Assembly (NCBI GenBank): GCA_904502225.1
Contig: CAJGDO010000014.1
Span: 1 to 32,427 of the forward strand
DNA from: an uncultured Clostridia bacterium
GTDB taxonomy: Bacteria > Bacillota > Clostridia > Christensenellales > Borkfalkiaceae
DNA length: 32,427 nt
Direction of reading: 5' to 3'
Position 1 is the stretch's first letter, and the number at the start of each line of letters is the position of its first letter. A program made the translations under genes and the position numbers. The notes under the pieces were generated by a model. It saw nothing but the letters and a program-made list of their open reading frames with translations, ran no database searches and was not told the origin of the DNA. Positions 1-8,850 of the stretch are shown here, piece after piece.

Positions 1-1319
1 GCTTGAACTAAAACAGCCTCTAAAGTCTTTGGCTCAACGTCACCGTGGTGAGCGAGAATTGCATTAACAACGTTGTGGTTTTCCTTATACTTTTTAGCAA
101 GGTCGCCACCGATTTGCATATGTGTGCCTTCAATTTCAAAGTCAACCGCCTTACCCAAGTCGTGCAATAAACCAGCACGTTTAGCAAGACCAACGTCGAT
201 GCCGAGTTCGGTTGCCATAACGCCTGCTAAATGTGCAACTTCAATAGAGTGCTTTAACACGTTTTGACCATAACTCGTTCTAAATTTAAGCCTGCCTAAA
301 AGTTTAACAACTTCTGGGTGAAGCCCGAATATTCCACACTCAAACATAGCAGATTCGCCTGCTTCTTTGATTTGAGCGTCAAGTTCCTTTTTAACCTTTT
401 CAACCGTTTCTTCAATTCTTGCAGGGTGAATTCTGCCGTCTTGAATAAGTTTTTCAAGTGCAATTCTTGCAACTTCCCTTCTAACTGGGTCAAAACCTGA
501 AACGATAACGACTTCTGGCGTATCGTCGATAATAAGTTCGATACCGGTTGCATTTTCAAGCGTTCTAATGTTTCTGCCTTCTCTACCGATAATTCTTGCT
601 TTCATATCGTCGCTTGGAAGAGGAACGACGGAAACGGTGATTTCAGTAGCCTGTTCGGTGCTACATTTTTGAATAGCAAGGCTAACGATTTCCTTTGCCT
701 TTCTTTCGCCGTTTTCTTTTGCTTCTGCCTCGATATTTTTAACCATACCGGCAGCGTCCCTTCTCGCCTCGTCCGTAATAGCGTCAATAAGTTCTTTTTT
801 TGCTTCTTCTTTGCTCATTTGGGCAATTTTTTCAAACTCTTCAATCATCTTGTGATGTTGTAAATTGATTTCTTCAATCTTATTTTCAAGTTCGATTTCT
901 TTTGCCTTTAAAGCGTTTTGTTGTCTTGTAGTTTCTTCGTTTCTTTTCGCAAGATTTTCTTCTTTCTTTTCCAAACTTTCTTCTTTTTGGTTAAGCCTGT
1001 TTTCTAATCTTTGAAGTTCAACACGCTTTTCTTTAGATTCACGTTCAAAATCGTTGCGAAGTTTAATTTCCTGTTCTTTCGCTTCTAAAATAGCTTCTTT
1101 TTTTATAGCCCTGCTCTCTTCTCTAACGTCATCGAGCATTCTGTTTCGTTGAGTTTCAATATCTCCTGCATCTTTTTCATATCTTTTTTTCAATGATTTA
1201 GCACTTAATATCCAGCTCAAAATCCCTGCGACTATCGCTAATACTACTAATCCAGCAACGACGCCAATAAATAATCCGTCGCTTGCTAAGAACAGGAAGC
1301 CCAAATTAATGTTTTGCAT
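1..1319 (-). CDS. rny: Ribonuclease Y, 3' end cut by window edge
   Basis: Membrane-anchored endoribonuclease that starts mRNA decay in Firmicutes. About 439 codons are visible; family members are usually near 520, so the C-terminus lies left of the window. The order fits the family: one N-terminal membrane helix (about residues 17-38), a long charged coiled coil (about 40-210), a KH RNA-binding domain with the GREGRN loop at about 245-250, and an HD domain with H386-D387 in an LHDLGKAV context. The visible end is a HHGDVEP motif typical of RNase Y. The ATG at 1319 follows an AGGAGG ribosome binding site about 10 bases upstream. It lies downstream of recA in the same direction, a common Firmicute arrangement, but has its own promoter in the 92-base gap. 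Confidence 0.96.
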   Translation of the reverse strand, partial: MQNINLGFLFLASDGLFIGVVAGLVVLAIVAGILSWILSAKSLKKRYEKDAGDIETQRNRMLDDVREESRAIKKEAILEAKEQEIKLRNDFERESKEKRVELQRLENRLNQKEESLEKKEENLAKRNEETTRQQNALKAKEIELENKIEEINLQHHKMIEEFEKIAQMSKEEAKKELIDAITDEARRDAAGMVKNIEAEAKENGERKAKEIVSLAIQKCSTEQATEITVSVVPLPSDDMKARIIGREGRNIRTLENATGIELIIDDTPEVVIVSGFDPVRREVARIALEKLIQDGRIHPARIEETVEKVKKELDAQIKEAGESAMFECGIFGLHPEVVKLLGRLKFRTSYGQNVLKHSIEVAHLAGVMATELGIDVGLAKRAGLLHDLGKAVDFEIEGTHMQIGGDLAKKYKENHNVVNAILAHHGDVEPKTLEAVLVQ

Positions 1320-1373
1320 AATTTTATGCCCTCCTGTTTTTATTTAATGCTTATAGCATTTTTATCTACTTAT

Positions 1374-1402
1374 ATTTTATAACAAAATAAGCAAAAAGTC
1401 AA
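1374..1402 (-). promoter_or_regulatory. Sigma-A-type promoter of rny
   Basis: Read on the minus strand, a -35 TTGACT (1397-1402) and a -10 TAAAAT (1374-1379) are separated by 17 bases in the recA-rny gap. This gives rny its own transcription start near 1366. The predicted leader holds a small AATGCT/AGCATT hairpin just before the AGGAGG site. No T-run follows that hairpin on this strand, so it is not a terminator for recA. Confidence 0.65.
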
Positions 1403-1411
1403 ATAATAAGA

Positions 1412-2413
1412 TTAAGCATTTTTATTCTTATCGTTAAATGCCGTTAAAATTCTTTCTTCGACTTCTTTTGCAACTTGTTCGTTTGCTTCAAGGTAAGCAA
1501 CAGCCTTTTCTCTGCCTTGTGCAATTTTTTCGCCATTATAAGAGAACCAAGCCCCGCTCTTTCCGATAATATCATATTGCAAACCAAGGTCAATTAAACA
1601 ACTGCCCTTTGAAATACCTTTGCCGAAAATAATATCGAACTCTGCCGTTTTAAATGGTGGGGCCACCTTGTTTTTAACAACTTTTGCTTTGGTGTGGCTT
1701 CCGTAAGTGCCTTCGCTATCTTTAAGAGCGTCTGCCTTTCTGACGTCAATTCTAACGCTTGCGTAGAATTTAAGAGCCTTACCACCCGCAGTCACTTCTG
1801 GGTTGCCGAACATAACGCCAACCTTTTCACGAAGTTGGTTAATAAAGATAATACAAGTTTTGCTCTTGTTTGTGATTGCCGTTAATTTTCTTAACGCTTG
1901 AGACATAAGCCTTGCTTGTAAACCCACGTGAGAGTCCCCCATATCCCCTTCGATTTCAGCCTTTGGGGTAAGGGCAGCAACAGAGTCCACAACTATAACG
2001 TCAACAGCCTTACTGTTTACAAGCGATTCGGTAATGCCAAGTGCTTGTTCACCCGTATCTGGTTGTGAAACGTAAAGTTCATCAAGGTTTACCCCTAACG
2101 CCTTTGCATAAACAGGGTCGAGTGCGTGTTCTGCGTCAACAAACGCAGCAATTCCACCCGCTTTTTGTGCTTCTGCAATAACGTGAAGTGCAACCGTAGT
2201 TTTACCAGAAGATTCTGGCCCGTAAATTTCAATAATTCTTCCCCTTGGAAGTCCACCGATACCTATTGCAAGGTCAAGCGACAAACAGCCTGTTGGTAAA
2301 ACTTCAATGCTTGTGTCAGCGGCTTGATCAAGACGCATAATTGCACCTTTGCCATATTGTTTTTCAATTTGTGCCATAACACCGTCAAGTGCTTTTATTT
2401 TTGCTTCATCCAT
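1412..2413 (-). CDS. recA: Recombinase RecA
   Basis: DNA-dependent ATPase that forms filaments on single-stranded DNA, drives strand exchange and triggers SOS repressor self-cleavage. At 333 residues it is a normal full-length RecA. The Walker A motif GPESSGKT is at 65-72 and the family signature around ALKFYASVRIDVRK is intact, with no intein. The start ATG follows GAGGAAAATTATT, a good ribosome binding site. It begins 12 bases after the cinA stop, so cinA and recA are almost certainly co-transcribed, as in many Gram-positives. No SOS operator was recognised in front of the cluster, though the host LexA box is unknown. Confidence 0.98.
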   Translation of the reverse strand: MDEAKIKALDGVMAQIEKQYGKGAIMRLDQAADTSIEVLPTGCLSLDLAIGIGGLPRGRIIEIYGPESSGKTTVALHVIAEAQKAGGIAAFVDAEHALDPVYAKALGVNLDELYVSQPDTGEQALGITESLVNSKAVDVIVVDSVAALTPKAEIEGDMGDSHVGLQARLMSQALRKLTAITNKSKTCIIFINQLREKVGVMFGNPEVTAGGKALKFYASVRIDVRKADALKDSEGTYGSHTKAKVVKNKVAPPFKTAEFDIIFGKGISKGSCLIDLGLQYDIIGKSGAWFSYNGEKIAQGREKAVAYLEANEQVAKEVEERILTAFNDKNKNA

Positions 2414-2425
2414 AATAATTTTCCT

Positions 2426-3631
2426 CTATAATGATTTTAATTTTTTTATTGCTAAAAAGAGTGCAGTATTCTTTGCTCTTTCAGTTATCTCTTCTCTCGT
2501 GCCGTTAAACTTAAACCTATAAGTATGCACGCCGTCTTTCATACCCACTGCTATATAACATAACCCCACGGGTTTAGACGTATCATCGCTCTTTGGGCCT
2601 GCAATTCCCGTTGTTGAAAGGGCAATATCCGCACCGTCTTTTATTAGCCCAACTGCCATTTGATAAGCGACAACGGCACTAACAGCACCTTCACGCATAA
2701 GGTCGTCCTTTTTGACCTTTAATCTGTTAATCTTGCTTTGGTTTGAATAACAAACCACACCTTCGTGCACATACTTTGATGCTCCCGAATTTTTAATAAT
2801 TTCCGAAACAACCCTGCCAGCCGTAAACGATTCGGCAGTTGAAAGTTTAACCCCCCTTAACTCCAAAAGGTCGAATAGGCGTTGACTTAAACTAACGTCG
2901 TACTCGGCGTAAATATCTTCTTTGTGAACGGAAACTAATTGTCTAACAACTTCTTTTTTAACGCTTTCTTGCGTTTCATAATCGAATAGCAAGTCCACCG
3001 TGTTATCGCCGTTCTTTTCAAACACGCTCCAAAAAAACGGCTCTGCAAAATCTTTTTCAAGGCTTGATAAGGTTTTTTCAATCTTATCTTTATCGCCAAA
3101 ATATTTTAGGGTTAGGCGTGTTTTTTTAACCCCTAATTTGCTTTCAAGATATGGCAAAATGTATTTATCGCACATAGTCTTTATTTCTTTATAATCAAAA
3201 GGCAAAACCGAAAGGGTAAGGTCTTCTGCATCTAAAATAAAGCCTTGAAACCCGCCGTAAACGTTTGGGATAACGTTTGCCTCGATTGGCATAACTGCAA
3301 AGTCATCTGGGTAATCTATTGCGTTTGCTTTAATAACGGCATCTAAAAAGTTGCGTGCCGTTTCGTTTTCCAACAAAACCGTCTCAAAAGCCTGTGCGAT
3401 AATTTGCTTAAAGTTAAACCTGACCGCATCGCCACCTATAATCACAACGTTTTCAAACATATCCTTAAACTCGGTAAGCCTACGCTTAAAGCCCAAATCA
3501 TCGGTATCAGAAAGCAACTCAACCGTGTCAAAATCAAGCCCACCATGGCTAAATGCACTGACCACGTTTTTAAGATAGTCGCCATCAAAATCGGATTTTA
3601 AGTTGCGGAAAAATATAAGTGCACTTTTCAT
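2426..3631 (-). CDS. cinA: CinA-family protein with a degenerate N-terminal domain
   Basis: Family members pair an N-terminal MoaB/Mog-like nucleotide (ADP-ribose) pyrophosphatase domain with a C-terminal nicotinamide-mononucleotide amidohydrolase domain. The C-terminal part (about 245-401) is well preserved: a TAES motif with S268, YSNQSK, TTGIAGP at 340-346 and KPVG. The first motif reads AESFTAG instead of the usual AESCTGG. The N-terminal part (1-240) has the right length, but the usual GGLGPT(x)DD loop is only GGDAVRF (66-72) and the opening GDEL-type motif is missing. The first domain is therefore probably not catalytic. The ATG follows an AAAAGGA site, 27 bases after the pgsA stop. The position just before recA supports the identification. 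The C-terminal deamidase activity is inferred from motifs. Confidence 0.88.
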   Translation of the reverse strand: MKSALIFFRNLKSDFDGDYLKNVVSAFSHGGLDFDTVELLSDTDDLGFKRRLTEFKDMFENVVIIGGDAVRFNFKQIIAQAFETVLLENETARNFLDAVIKANAIDYPDDFAVMPIEANVIPNVYGGFQGFILDAEDLTLSVLPFDYKEIKTMCDKYILPYLESKLGVKKTRLTLKYFGDKDKIEKTLSSLEKDFAEPFFWSVFEKNGDNTVDLLFDYETQESVKKEVVRQLVSVHKEDIYAEYDVSLSQRLFDLLELRGVKLSTAESFTAGRVVSEIIKNSGASKYVHEGVVCYSNQSKINRLKVKKDDLMREGAVSAVVAYQMAVGLIKDGADIALSTTGIAGPKSDDTSKPVGLCYIAVGMKDGVHTYRFKFNGTREEITERAKNTALFLAIKKLKSL

Positions 3632-3658
3632 TGGTCGTCCTTTTAAGGTAATTTTAAC

Positions 3659-4237
3659 TTATTTTTCTTCTTTAAGAACTTCTCTGTTTTTAACCACGCA
3701 TTCAATACCCGAATAAATGGTTAAAAGTGTTGCTAAACCTAAAAATACAAGCCCAACTATGTTGATAATTGAGTATAGATTAGGCATAAGGTCAGCACCG
3801 AACAATAAAACTATAACGGCAACGTCTTGCATAAAGGTTTTTATTTTGCCAGACTTATCTGCCGCCAAAACCTTGCCGTTTGACGCTGCAACAATTCTAA
3901 ACCCGCTGACAATAAGTTCTCTTGCCAAAATTATTGCCACTGCAATAGCACCATAGAAAGGCAAAATTGCACTTTGGTTTGGATATGGCAAAAGCATTAC
4001 GATAAGTGCGGTTGAAACAAGCACTTTGTCTGCGATTGGGTCTAAAAACTTGCCTAAATTGGTCACTAATTTATACTTTCTTGCAATATATCCGTCCAAA
4101 AAATCGGTAAATGCAGCAAGCATAAAAATCACTGCCGAAATTATGTAATTATAAGGAATAACGGTTAGATAAAAGGTTAAAACGAATAATGGTATCATTA
4201 CAAGTCTTAAAATCGTTAGTTTGTTTGGTAAATTCAT
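3659..4237 (-). CDS. pgsA: CDP-diacylglycerol-glycerol-3-phosphate 3-phosphatidyltransferase
   Basis: Integral membrane enzyme that joins CDP-diacylglycerol and glycerol-3-phosphate to make phosphatidylglycerol phosphate, the committed step to phosphatidylglycerol and cardiolipin. All residues of the CDP-alcohol phosphatidyltransferase signature are present: D45, D48-G49, A52-R53, G62, D66 and D70. Several hydrophobic segments follow. The 192-residue length is typical. Its ATG overlaps the rimO stop codon as ATGA, indicating translational coupling. PgsA next to cinA and recA is a frequent Firmicute order. A different CDP-alcohol transferase cannot be fully excluded, but the context favours PgsA. 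Confidence 0.93.
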   Translation of the reverse strand: MNLPNKLTILRLVMIPLFVLTFYLTVIPYNYIISAVIFMLAAFTDFLDGYIARKYKLVTNLGKFLDPIADKVLVSTALIVMLLPYPNQSAILPFYGAIAVAIILARELIVSGFRIVAASNGKVLAADKSGKIKTFMQDVAVIVLLFGADLMPNLYSIINIVGLVFLGLATLLTIYSGIECVVKNREVLKEEK

Positions 4238-5553
4238 TGTCTTTCTCCATACAGGTCATAGCCCGTTGCCTTTATAATTTTTATATCGTAAAACTCGCCA
4301 AAATTCACTTCATCGCCCGAAAAGAAATAAACCTTTCCGTCAATATCAGGTGCGTTAAAATACGCTCTGCCATAATAAACTAATTGGTCGGCATCAAACC
4401 CCTCTGCAAAAACCTTAACCGTTTTGCCGATAAGTGCTTTATTGTTTTCCTTAACCACTTTCTTTTGTATCGCATAAAGTTTTCTATATCTTTTTTGCTT
4501 TATGATTGCAGGAATTTGCCCGTCAAGTTTATATGCTGGCGTCCCCAACTCTCTGCTATACTTAAAAAAGCCTGCGTTAAAGAGTTTTGCCTTTAACAAA
4601 AACTCGGCTAGGTTATTAAATGCCTCTTCACTCTCTCGTGGAAAACCCGTGATAAAGGTTGAACGGATTGCAATTCCCTTAACCTTTTGTTTAAGTTTTT
4701 CGATTAAGCGTAAATACCCTTCCCCCGTGCCTTTTCTGTTCATGAGTTTCAAAACGCCGTCGTCTGCGTGTTGAAGTGGCATATCTATGTACTTAATAAC
4801 CTTGTCGTTATTTGCAATTTCTTCTATTAGTTCATCGGTTATGTTTTCCGGATAGCAATATAAAAGTCTTATGCTTTTTACGGTGGACAGATTAGACAAC
4901 TTTTTAATAAGTTCAACTAAACTGCTCTTTGGCTGTAAGTCTAACCCGTATTTTGCACTGTCTTGTGCAACCAAAATAAGTTCTTTCACTTCGCCCAAAG
5001 CCTTAACTTCTTCCATTAAGTCGGCAAGTGGCACCGAACGATATTTGCCACGGATAGACGGAATTAAACAATAGGTGCAGTGGTTTGAACAGCCGTCTGC
5101 AATCTTTAGGTATGCATATCCATCAGTGGTCAAAACCCTTTTGTTTCCACACTCTTCTCTTGGCGTGCCAACACAAATCACTCGCTCACCCGAGTATATC
5201 CTGTCTATAACTTGCAAAATTTCTTTATAATCGCTCACGCCCAAAAAGGCATCGACTTCTAAAAGTTCACTTTCAAGTTCAGTTATAAACTTTTGTGGCA
5301 AGCACCCCGAAACGATAACCTTTTCCGCACCGTTTTTCTTTTGCTCTAAACTCAATAAAATTTCTTCTATTGCTTCTTTTCTTGCACTTTCCAAAAACGC
5401 ACAAGTGTTGACAATTATAATATCAGCGTCCTCGATATTTGACACCAAACTGTGCTTTTGGCTGACAATCGCAAGCATTTTTTCGGTGTCAACCCTATTT
5501 TTATCACAGCCAAGCGAAATAACGCCGACCTTTTTTCCTTTAAGTTTTTTCAT
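4234..5553 (-). CDS. rimO: Ribosomal protein uS12 methylthiotransferase RimO
   Basis: Radical-SAM enzyme that adds a methylthio group to a conserved aspartate of ribosomal protein S12. The N-terminal UPF0004 domain has the three cysteines for one iron-sulfur cluster (C16 in SLGCDKNRVD, C51, C84). The radical-SAM CxxxCxxC motif is C155-C159-C162. A C-terminal TRAM-like region (about 375-439) completes the protein. GCDKNRVD is the RimO-type version of the first motif, which favours RimO over the tRNA enzyme MiaB. The length of 439 is typical. The ATG lies one base after the ftsK stop and has no strong ribosome binding site of its own, so translation is probably coupled to ftsK. Confidence 0.95.
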   Translation of the reverse strand: MKKLKGKKVGVISLGCDKNRVDTEKMLAIVSQKHSLVSNIEDADIIIVNTCAFLESARKEAIEEILLSLEQKKNGAEKVIVSGCLPQKFITELESELLEVDAFLGVSDYKEILQVIDRIYSGERVICVGTPREECGNKRVLTTDGYAYLKIADGCSNHCTYCLIPSIRGKYRSVPLADLMEEVKALGEVKELILVAQDSAKYGLDLQPKSSLVELIKKLSNLSTVKSIRLLYCYPENITDELIEEIANNDKVIKYIDMPLQHADDGVLKLMNRKGTGEGYLRLIEKLKQKVKGIAIRSTFITGFPRESEEAFNNLAEFLLKAKLFNAGFFKYSRELGTPAYKLDGQIPAIIKQKRYRKLYAIQKKVVKENNKALIGKTVKVFAEGFDADQLVYYGRAYFNAPDIDGKVYFFSGDEVNFGEFYDIKIIKATGYDLYGERQ

Positions 5554-5554
5554 A

Positions 5555-8500
5555 TCAATATTCGTCTTCTATGCCAGGTCCAAACCTTGAAATATACTCA
5601 TCAGTTGTCATTAAAACTTTTCTTGCCTTACTGCCTTCGTTTGGCGAAATAAAGCCTTTGTGTTCCATTCTATCAATAATCTTTCCAGCAGTTGGATAGC
5701 CGATAGAAAATCTCCTTTGCAATGAAGAAATGGAAATTGAACCCGTTTTAACACCAAACCAAAGTGCTTTTAAGAATTGTTCGCTAAACTCTTCGGTCGC
5801 ACCGCCTTCTTCGTGTGAAGAATGTGTTTCTTCAACTTGTGGGCGGGTTTCTTTTTCTAGGAAATCTTTAACGTCATCATCAAAGTACGCAGTATTTTTT
5901 TCTTTAATATATTCAACGACGTTTGAAATTTCCCTACCGCTGATATATGCACCTTGGTACCTTTCGTAATCAGCCATTGAAGAGTTCCTATAAAGCATAT
6001 CGCCGTTGCCCAAAAGTTTTTCTGCACCGCCACCTGCCAAAATAGTTTGCGAATCGGCAAAGTTCATAACTTTTAGTGCTATTCTTGATGGCAAGTTTGC
6101 CTTAATAGTACCCGTGATAACGTCAACTGACGGACGTTGCGTTGCAAGAACCAAGTGGATACCTGCAGAACGAGATTTTGCAGCAATCTTTCTAATCTTT
6201 TCTTCCAAATCTTTTTTGCACGCTTCCATAAGGTCGGCAAGTTCATCAATAACAAAAACTATTCTTGGAAGTTTTGCAATCTTATCGTTTGCAATCATTG
6301 AATTGTAATCGTCGATATTACTTATGTGTCCACCGCAAGCCGTGAACATATCGTTTCTTCTATTGGTTTCGTCATATGCCCATTGCAAAAGTGCCAAAGC
6401 CCTTTTTGGTTCGGTGATAATTTCATCAACCAATAAATGTGGCAAATGCTCATACTTTCTAAACTCAACGCTCTTTGGGTCGATTAAAACAAGTTTTAAT
6501 TCTTCCGGACTATATCTCATAAGAAGGCTTACCAACATAACGTGCAAGCACACGCTCTTGCCCGAACCGGTTGCACCTGCAACCAAATAGTGTGGGCCTT
6601 TGGTCAAGTCATCAGAAATAGCGTTGCCAACAATATCTTTACCAAGAGCAAACATAAGCGAGCCCGCTTTAGTCTTTTTCTCGGTTAAATCTTGCATAAC
6701 CTCTTTTAAGCCAACGGTCACTTTAATGTTGTTTGCAACCTCAATACCAACCAAGTCTTTGCCTGGAATAGGTGCTTCAATTCTTACGCCGTTTTTAGCC
6801 GACAAACGCATTTTAAGGTCATCGTCATAACGAAGAATATTTTTAACTGAAATGCCTGCTGGCATCATTATTTCGTATCTTGTTATTGAAGGGCCTTGAA
6901 CGTAGCCTTTAGTTTGAGCATCAATCTTAAACTGTTCAAGCGTCCTTTTAATAATTTCCATACGCTCTTCGTGGTTTTCTTGTTGTGCATCAATAGGTTG
7001 AGCATAACTTTCCAAAAGGTCAAACGGTGGGCGGAAATATTCCCTATTTATTGGCACAATCGCCTTCTCTTTCTTTTCTTCTTTTGGTTGTTCAACTTGT
7101 TCAGCCTTGTTGGTATCGTTTCCAAAAATATAACTGCGTCTTGAGCCTTGGTTATTGTCGGCGTTCACCCTACTTGTGTAGCCAACACTTTGTTCTTCAA
7201 CTTGTTCTTTATCGTCAAAGAAAATACTTCTTACCCTTTGGTTTGTCTTTATATTTGACTCTGTTGGTAAAATTTCTTCTTGTTCAATTTGTTCTAAAGC
7301 CTCGGCAGAAAAACTTTCTTCAAACTGTTCTTCATTTTCTATTTCTTCAGCATCTTCTGCAACATAACTGTCTTCGCTAACAGTTTGGGCATTATTAAAA
7401 TCATACCTTGTTGTCCTTGATGGGATAATAGGCGTGTCTATATTTTCTTCGGTTGTCGTTTCGTCTATAAACGGAATTTCTTGCTCTTCTTCTTTTTCTA
7501 TCGCTGGCTCTTCTTGTTGGGCAGGCTTATCCATTTGAATAAAAGGCGTGTCGCTAACGTCAATTTCTTGATTGGTCAAATATCTTTCATCAAACATTTG
7601 TGCCCTTTGTTCGGCACTTTCTTGCCCACTGATTTGAGTTGGTTTTTCTTCGTGTTCAATAAACGGAATATCTTGTTCTTCTTTTTCGCCAAACACGTTT
7701 ACGGTGCTTTCTTGCCTTGGCGAAACGTAATCAGAAACAATAGTTTGATTTTGCGAGTAATTGTTTCCAAAATACCCAACCGATGAATATTTTTCCATAT
7801 CGATAACGGTTGGCGTTTTAATATAATCAAGTTTCTTTTTATAATCGTCTTGTGGCATAGCAGGTTGAGCAGGTTTTTCGACTTGAGTGCTTGCAGTTTT
7901 AACCACAGCCAAGCCCCCAGCAGAAAACTCAACCTTAATCGAGTTGCCGTTCTGCTCGTCCCTTTGCATTTCCCTTTTGTTCTTAAAAGCAAAGTCGGTT
8001 GCATGGTTTACGAAAAGTTTTTGTTTGCCCGGTTGAACTGAAAAATCAACGCTTTCAACAGGGTAATCCTTTTCGCCAGCAACTTCAACGCCCAAATCTT
8101 CTTCTTTTACAAACGAACTTCTAAACTTATTTGCACTATGCTTTCTTGCACCGTTTGGCTCTTTAAGGAAATCTTTTATTAAGAAATATCCAACAAACGA
8201 AATAGCCAAGCCTAAAACGACAAAACTTCCAACGTCGGTTAATAGTGAGCAAATAAGATAAGCAAGCATACCCGTGAAAAATCCGCCCGCACTTGTTGAT
8301 GCAAGGCCGAACTCACCCATATCATAACAAACCGCAACGTAATCGCCAAAAGATAAGCCGTTTGGGTTTGCAGTCGCAAGGTGTGAGATTAGGGCAACCA
8401 TTAAAAACAACACGGTAAACAAAACCTTACGCTTTTTTGAAAGGTTAAGGGCCTTACCACTGATACACAAGATACCAAACGATAAAAGCGTCAAAATAAC

Positions 8501-8698
8501 GGCGTAAGCAAAAAAGCCGAAACAGCCGAATAAGAAGGCGTTTACAAATTGACCTATTACCGAAAATAAGGTTTCCCTTGTTATTAAACAAATCAAGCAT
8601 AAAGTTGAAAAAAGCACCAAAACCACGCCAAGCGTTTCTTTGGTTAAGATAAGGCTTTTATTGTTGTTTTCCTTTTGATTGCGTCCTACTCCGTTCAA
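5555..8698 (-). CDS. ftsK: DNA translocase FtsK/SpoIIIE family
   Basis: Septal DNA pump that clears chromosomal DNA from the division site. The order is several N-terminal membrane segments (about 22-175), a long acidic low-complexity linker (about 200-545), the RecA-like motor (about 550-930) with Walker A GATGSGKS at 708-715 and Walker B VFVIDELADLM around 814-824, and a C-terminal winged-helix gamma domain (about 970-1035) that reads DNA polarity. At 1047 residues it is longer than typical Bacillus SpoIIIE because of the linker, which repeats a short [IT]-P-[FI]-I motif. The chosen start is TTG at 8698, preceded by AGGGGTG at suitable distance and a clear promoter. The gene could serve as FtsK, SpoIIIE or both; no sporulation gene nearby decides this. 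Confidence 0.96.
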   Translation of the reverse strand: MNGVGRNQKENNNKSLILTKETLGVVLVLFSTLCLICLITRETLFSVIGQFVNAFLFGCFGFFAYAVILTLLSFGILCISGKALNLSKKRKVLFTVLFLMVALISHLATANPNGLSFGDYVAVCYDMGEFGLASTSAGGFFTGMLAYLICSLLTDVGSFVVLGLAISFVGYFLIKDFLKEPNGARKHSANKFRSSFVKEEDLGVEVAGEKDYPVESVDFSVQPGKQKLFVNHATDFAFKNKREMQRDEQNGNSIKVEFSAGGLAVVKTASTQVEKPAQPAMPQDDYKKKLDYIKTPTVIDMEKYSSVGYFGNNYSQNQTIVSDYVSPRQESTVNVFGEKEEQDIPFIEHEEKPTQISGQESAEQRAQMFDERYLTNQEIDVSDTPFIQMDKPAQQEEPAIEKEEEQEIPFIDETTTEENIDTPIIPSRTTRYDFNNAQTVSEDSYVAEDAEEIENEEQFEESFSAEALEQIEQEEILPTESNIKTNQRVRSIFFDDKEQVEEQSVGYTSRVNADNNQGSRRSYIFGNDTNKAEQVEQPKEEKKEKAIVPINREYFRPPFDLLESYAQPIDAQQENHEERMEIIKRTLEQFKIDAQTKGYVQGPSITRYEIMMPAGISVKNILRYDDDLKMRLSAKNGVRIEAPIPGKDLVGIEVANNIKVTVGLKEVMQDLTEKKTKAGSLMFALGKDIVGNAISDDLTKGPHYLVAGATGSGKSVCLHVMLVSLLMRYSPEELKLVLIDPKSVEFRKYEHLPHLLVDEIITEPKRALALLQWAYDETNRRNDMFTACGGHISNIDDYNSMIANDKIAKLPRIVFVIDELADLMEACKKDLEEKIRKIAAKSRSAGIHLVLATQRPSVDVITGTIKANLPSRIALKVMNFADSQTILAGGGAEKLLGNGDMLYRNSSMADYERYQGAYISGREISNVVEYIKEKNTAYFDDDVKDFLEKETRPQVEETHSSHEEGGATEEFSEQFLKALWFGVKTGSISISSLQRRFSIGYPTAGKIIDRMEHKGFISPNEGSKARKVLMTTDEYISRFGPGIEDEY

Positions 8699-8728
8699 AA
8701 CAGCACCCCTAATATTTTCTCAACATAA

Positions 8729-8757
8729 ATTATACCAAAAACACCGACCTTTTACAA
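8729..8757 (-). promoter_or_regulatory. Sigma-A-type promoter of the ftsK-rimO-pgsA-cinA-recA operon
   Basis: On the minus strand TTGTAA (8752-8757) and a perfect TATAAT (8729-8734) are separated by 17 bases, about 30 bases before the ftsK TTG start. It sits between the terminator of the upstream operon and ftsK, so it most likely drives the whole group down to recA. Confidence 0.7.
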
Positions 8758-8802
8758 TGCTTTCCGAATAATTTTTTTAAATTTTATTATTATTTAAATA
8801 AA

Positions 8803-8835
8803 AAAAATTGTCCAAGATAAAATCTTGGACAAAAT
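8803..8835 (-). terminator. Rho-independent terminator of the dgt-dnaG-rpoD operon
   Basis: On the minus strand a perfect stem TTGTCCAAGAT / ATCTTGGACAA (core 8809-8830) has a three-base loop and is followed by a run of T. It lies just after the stop of the zinc-ribbon gene and before the ftsK promoter. Confidence 0.9.
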
Positions 8836-8850
8836 TTTGCTTTTTTCTTT

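Noticed and set aside
1320..1360. AATGCT/AGCATT hairpin as a recA terminator
   Set aside because: Six base pairs only, and no T run follows it on the transcribed strand.
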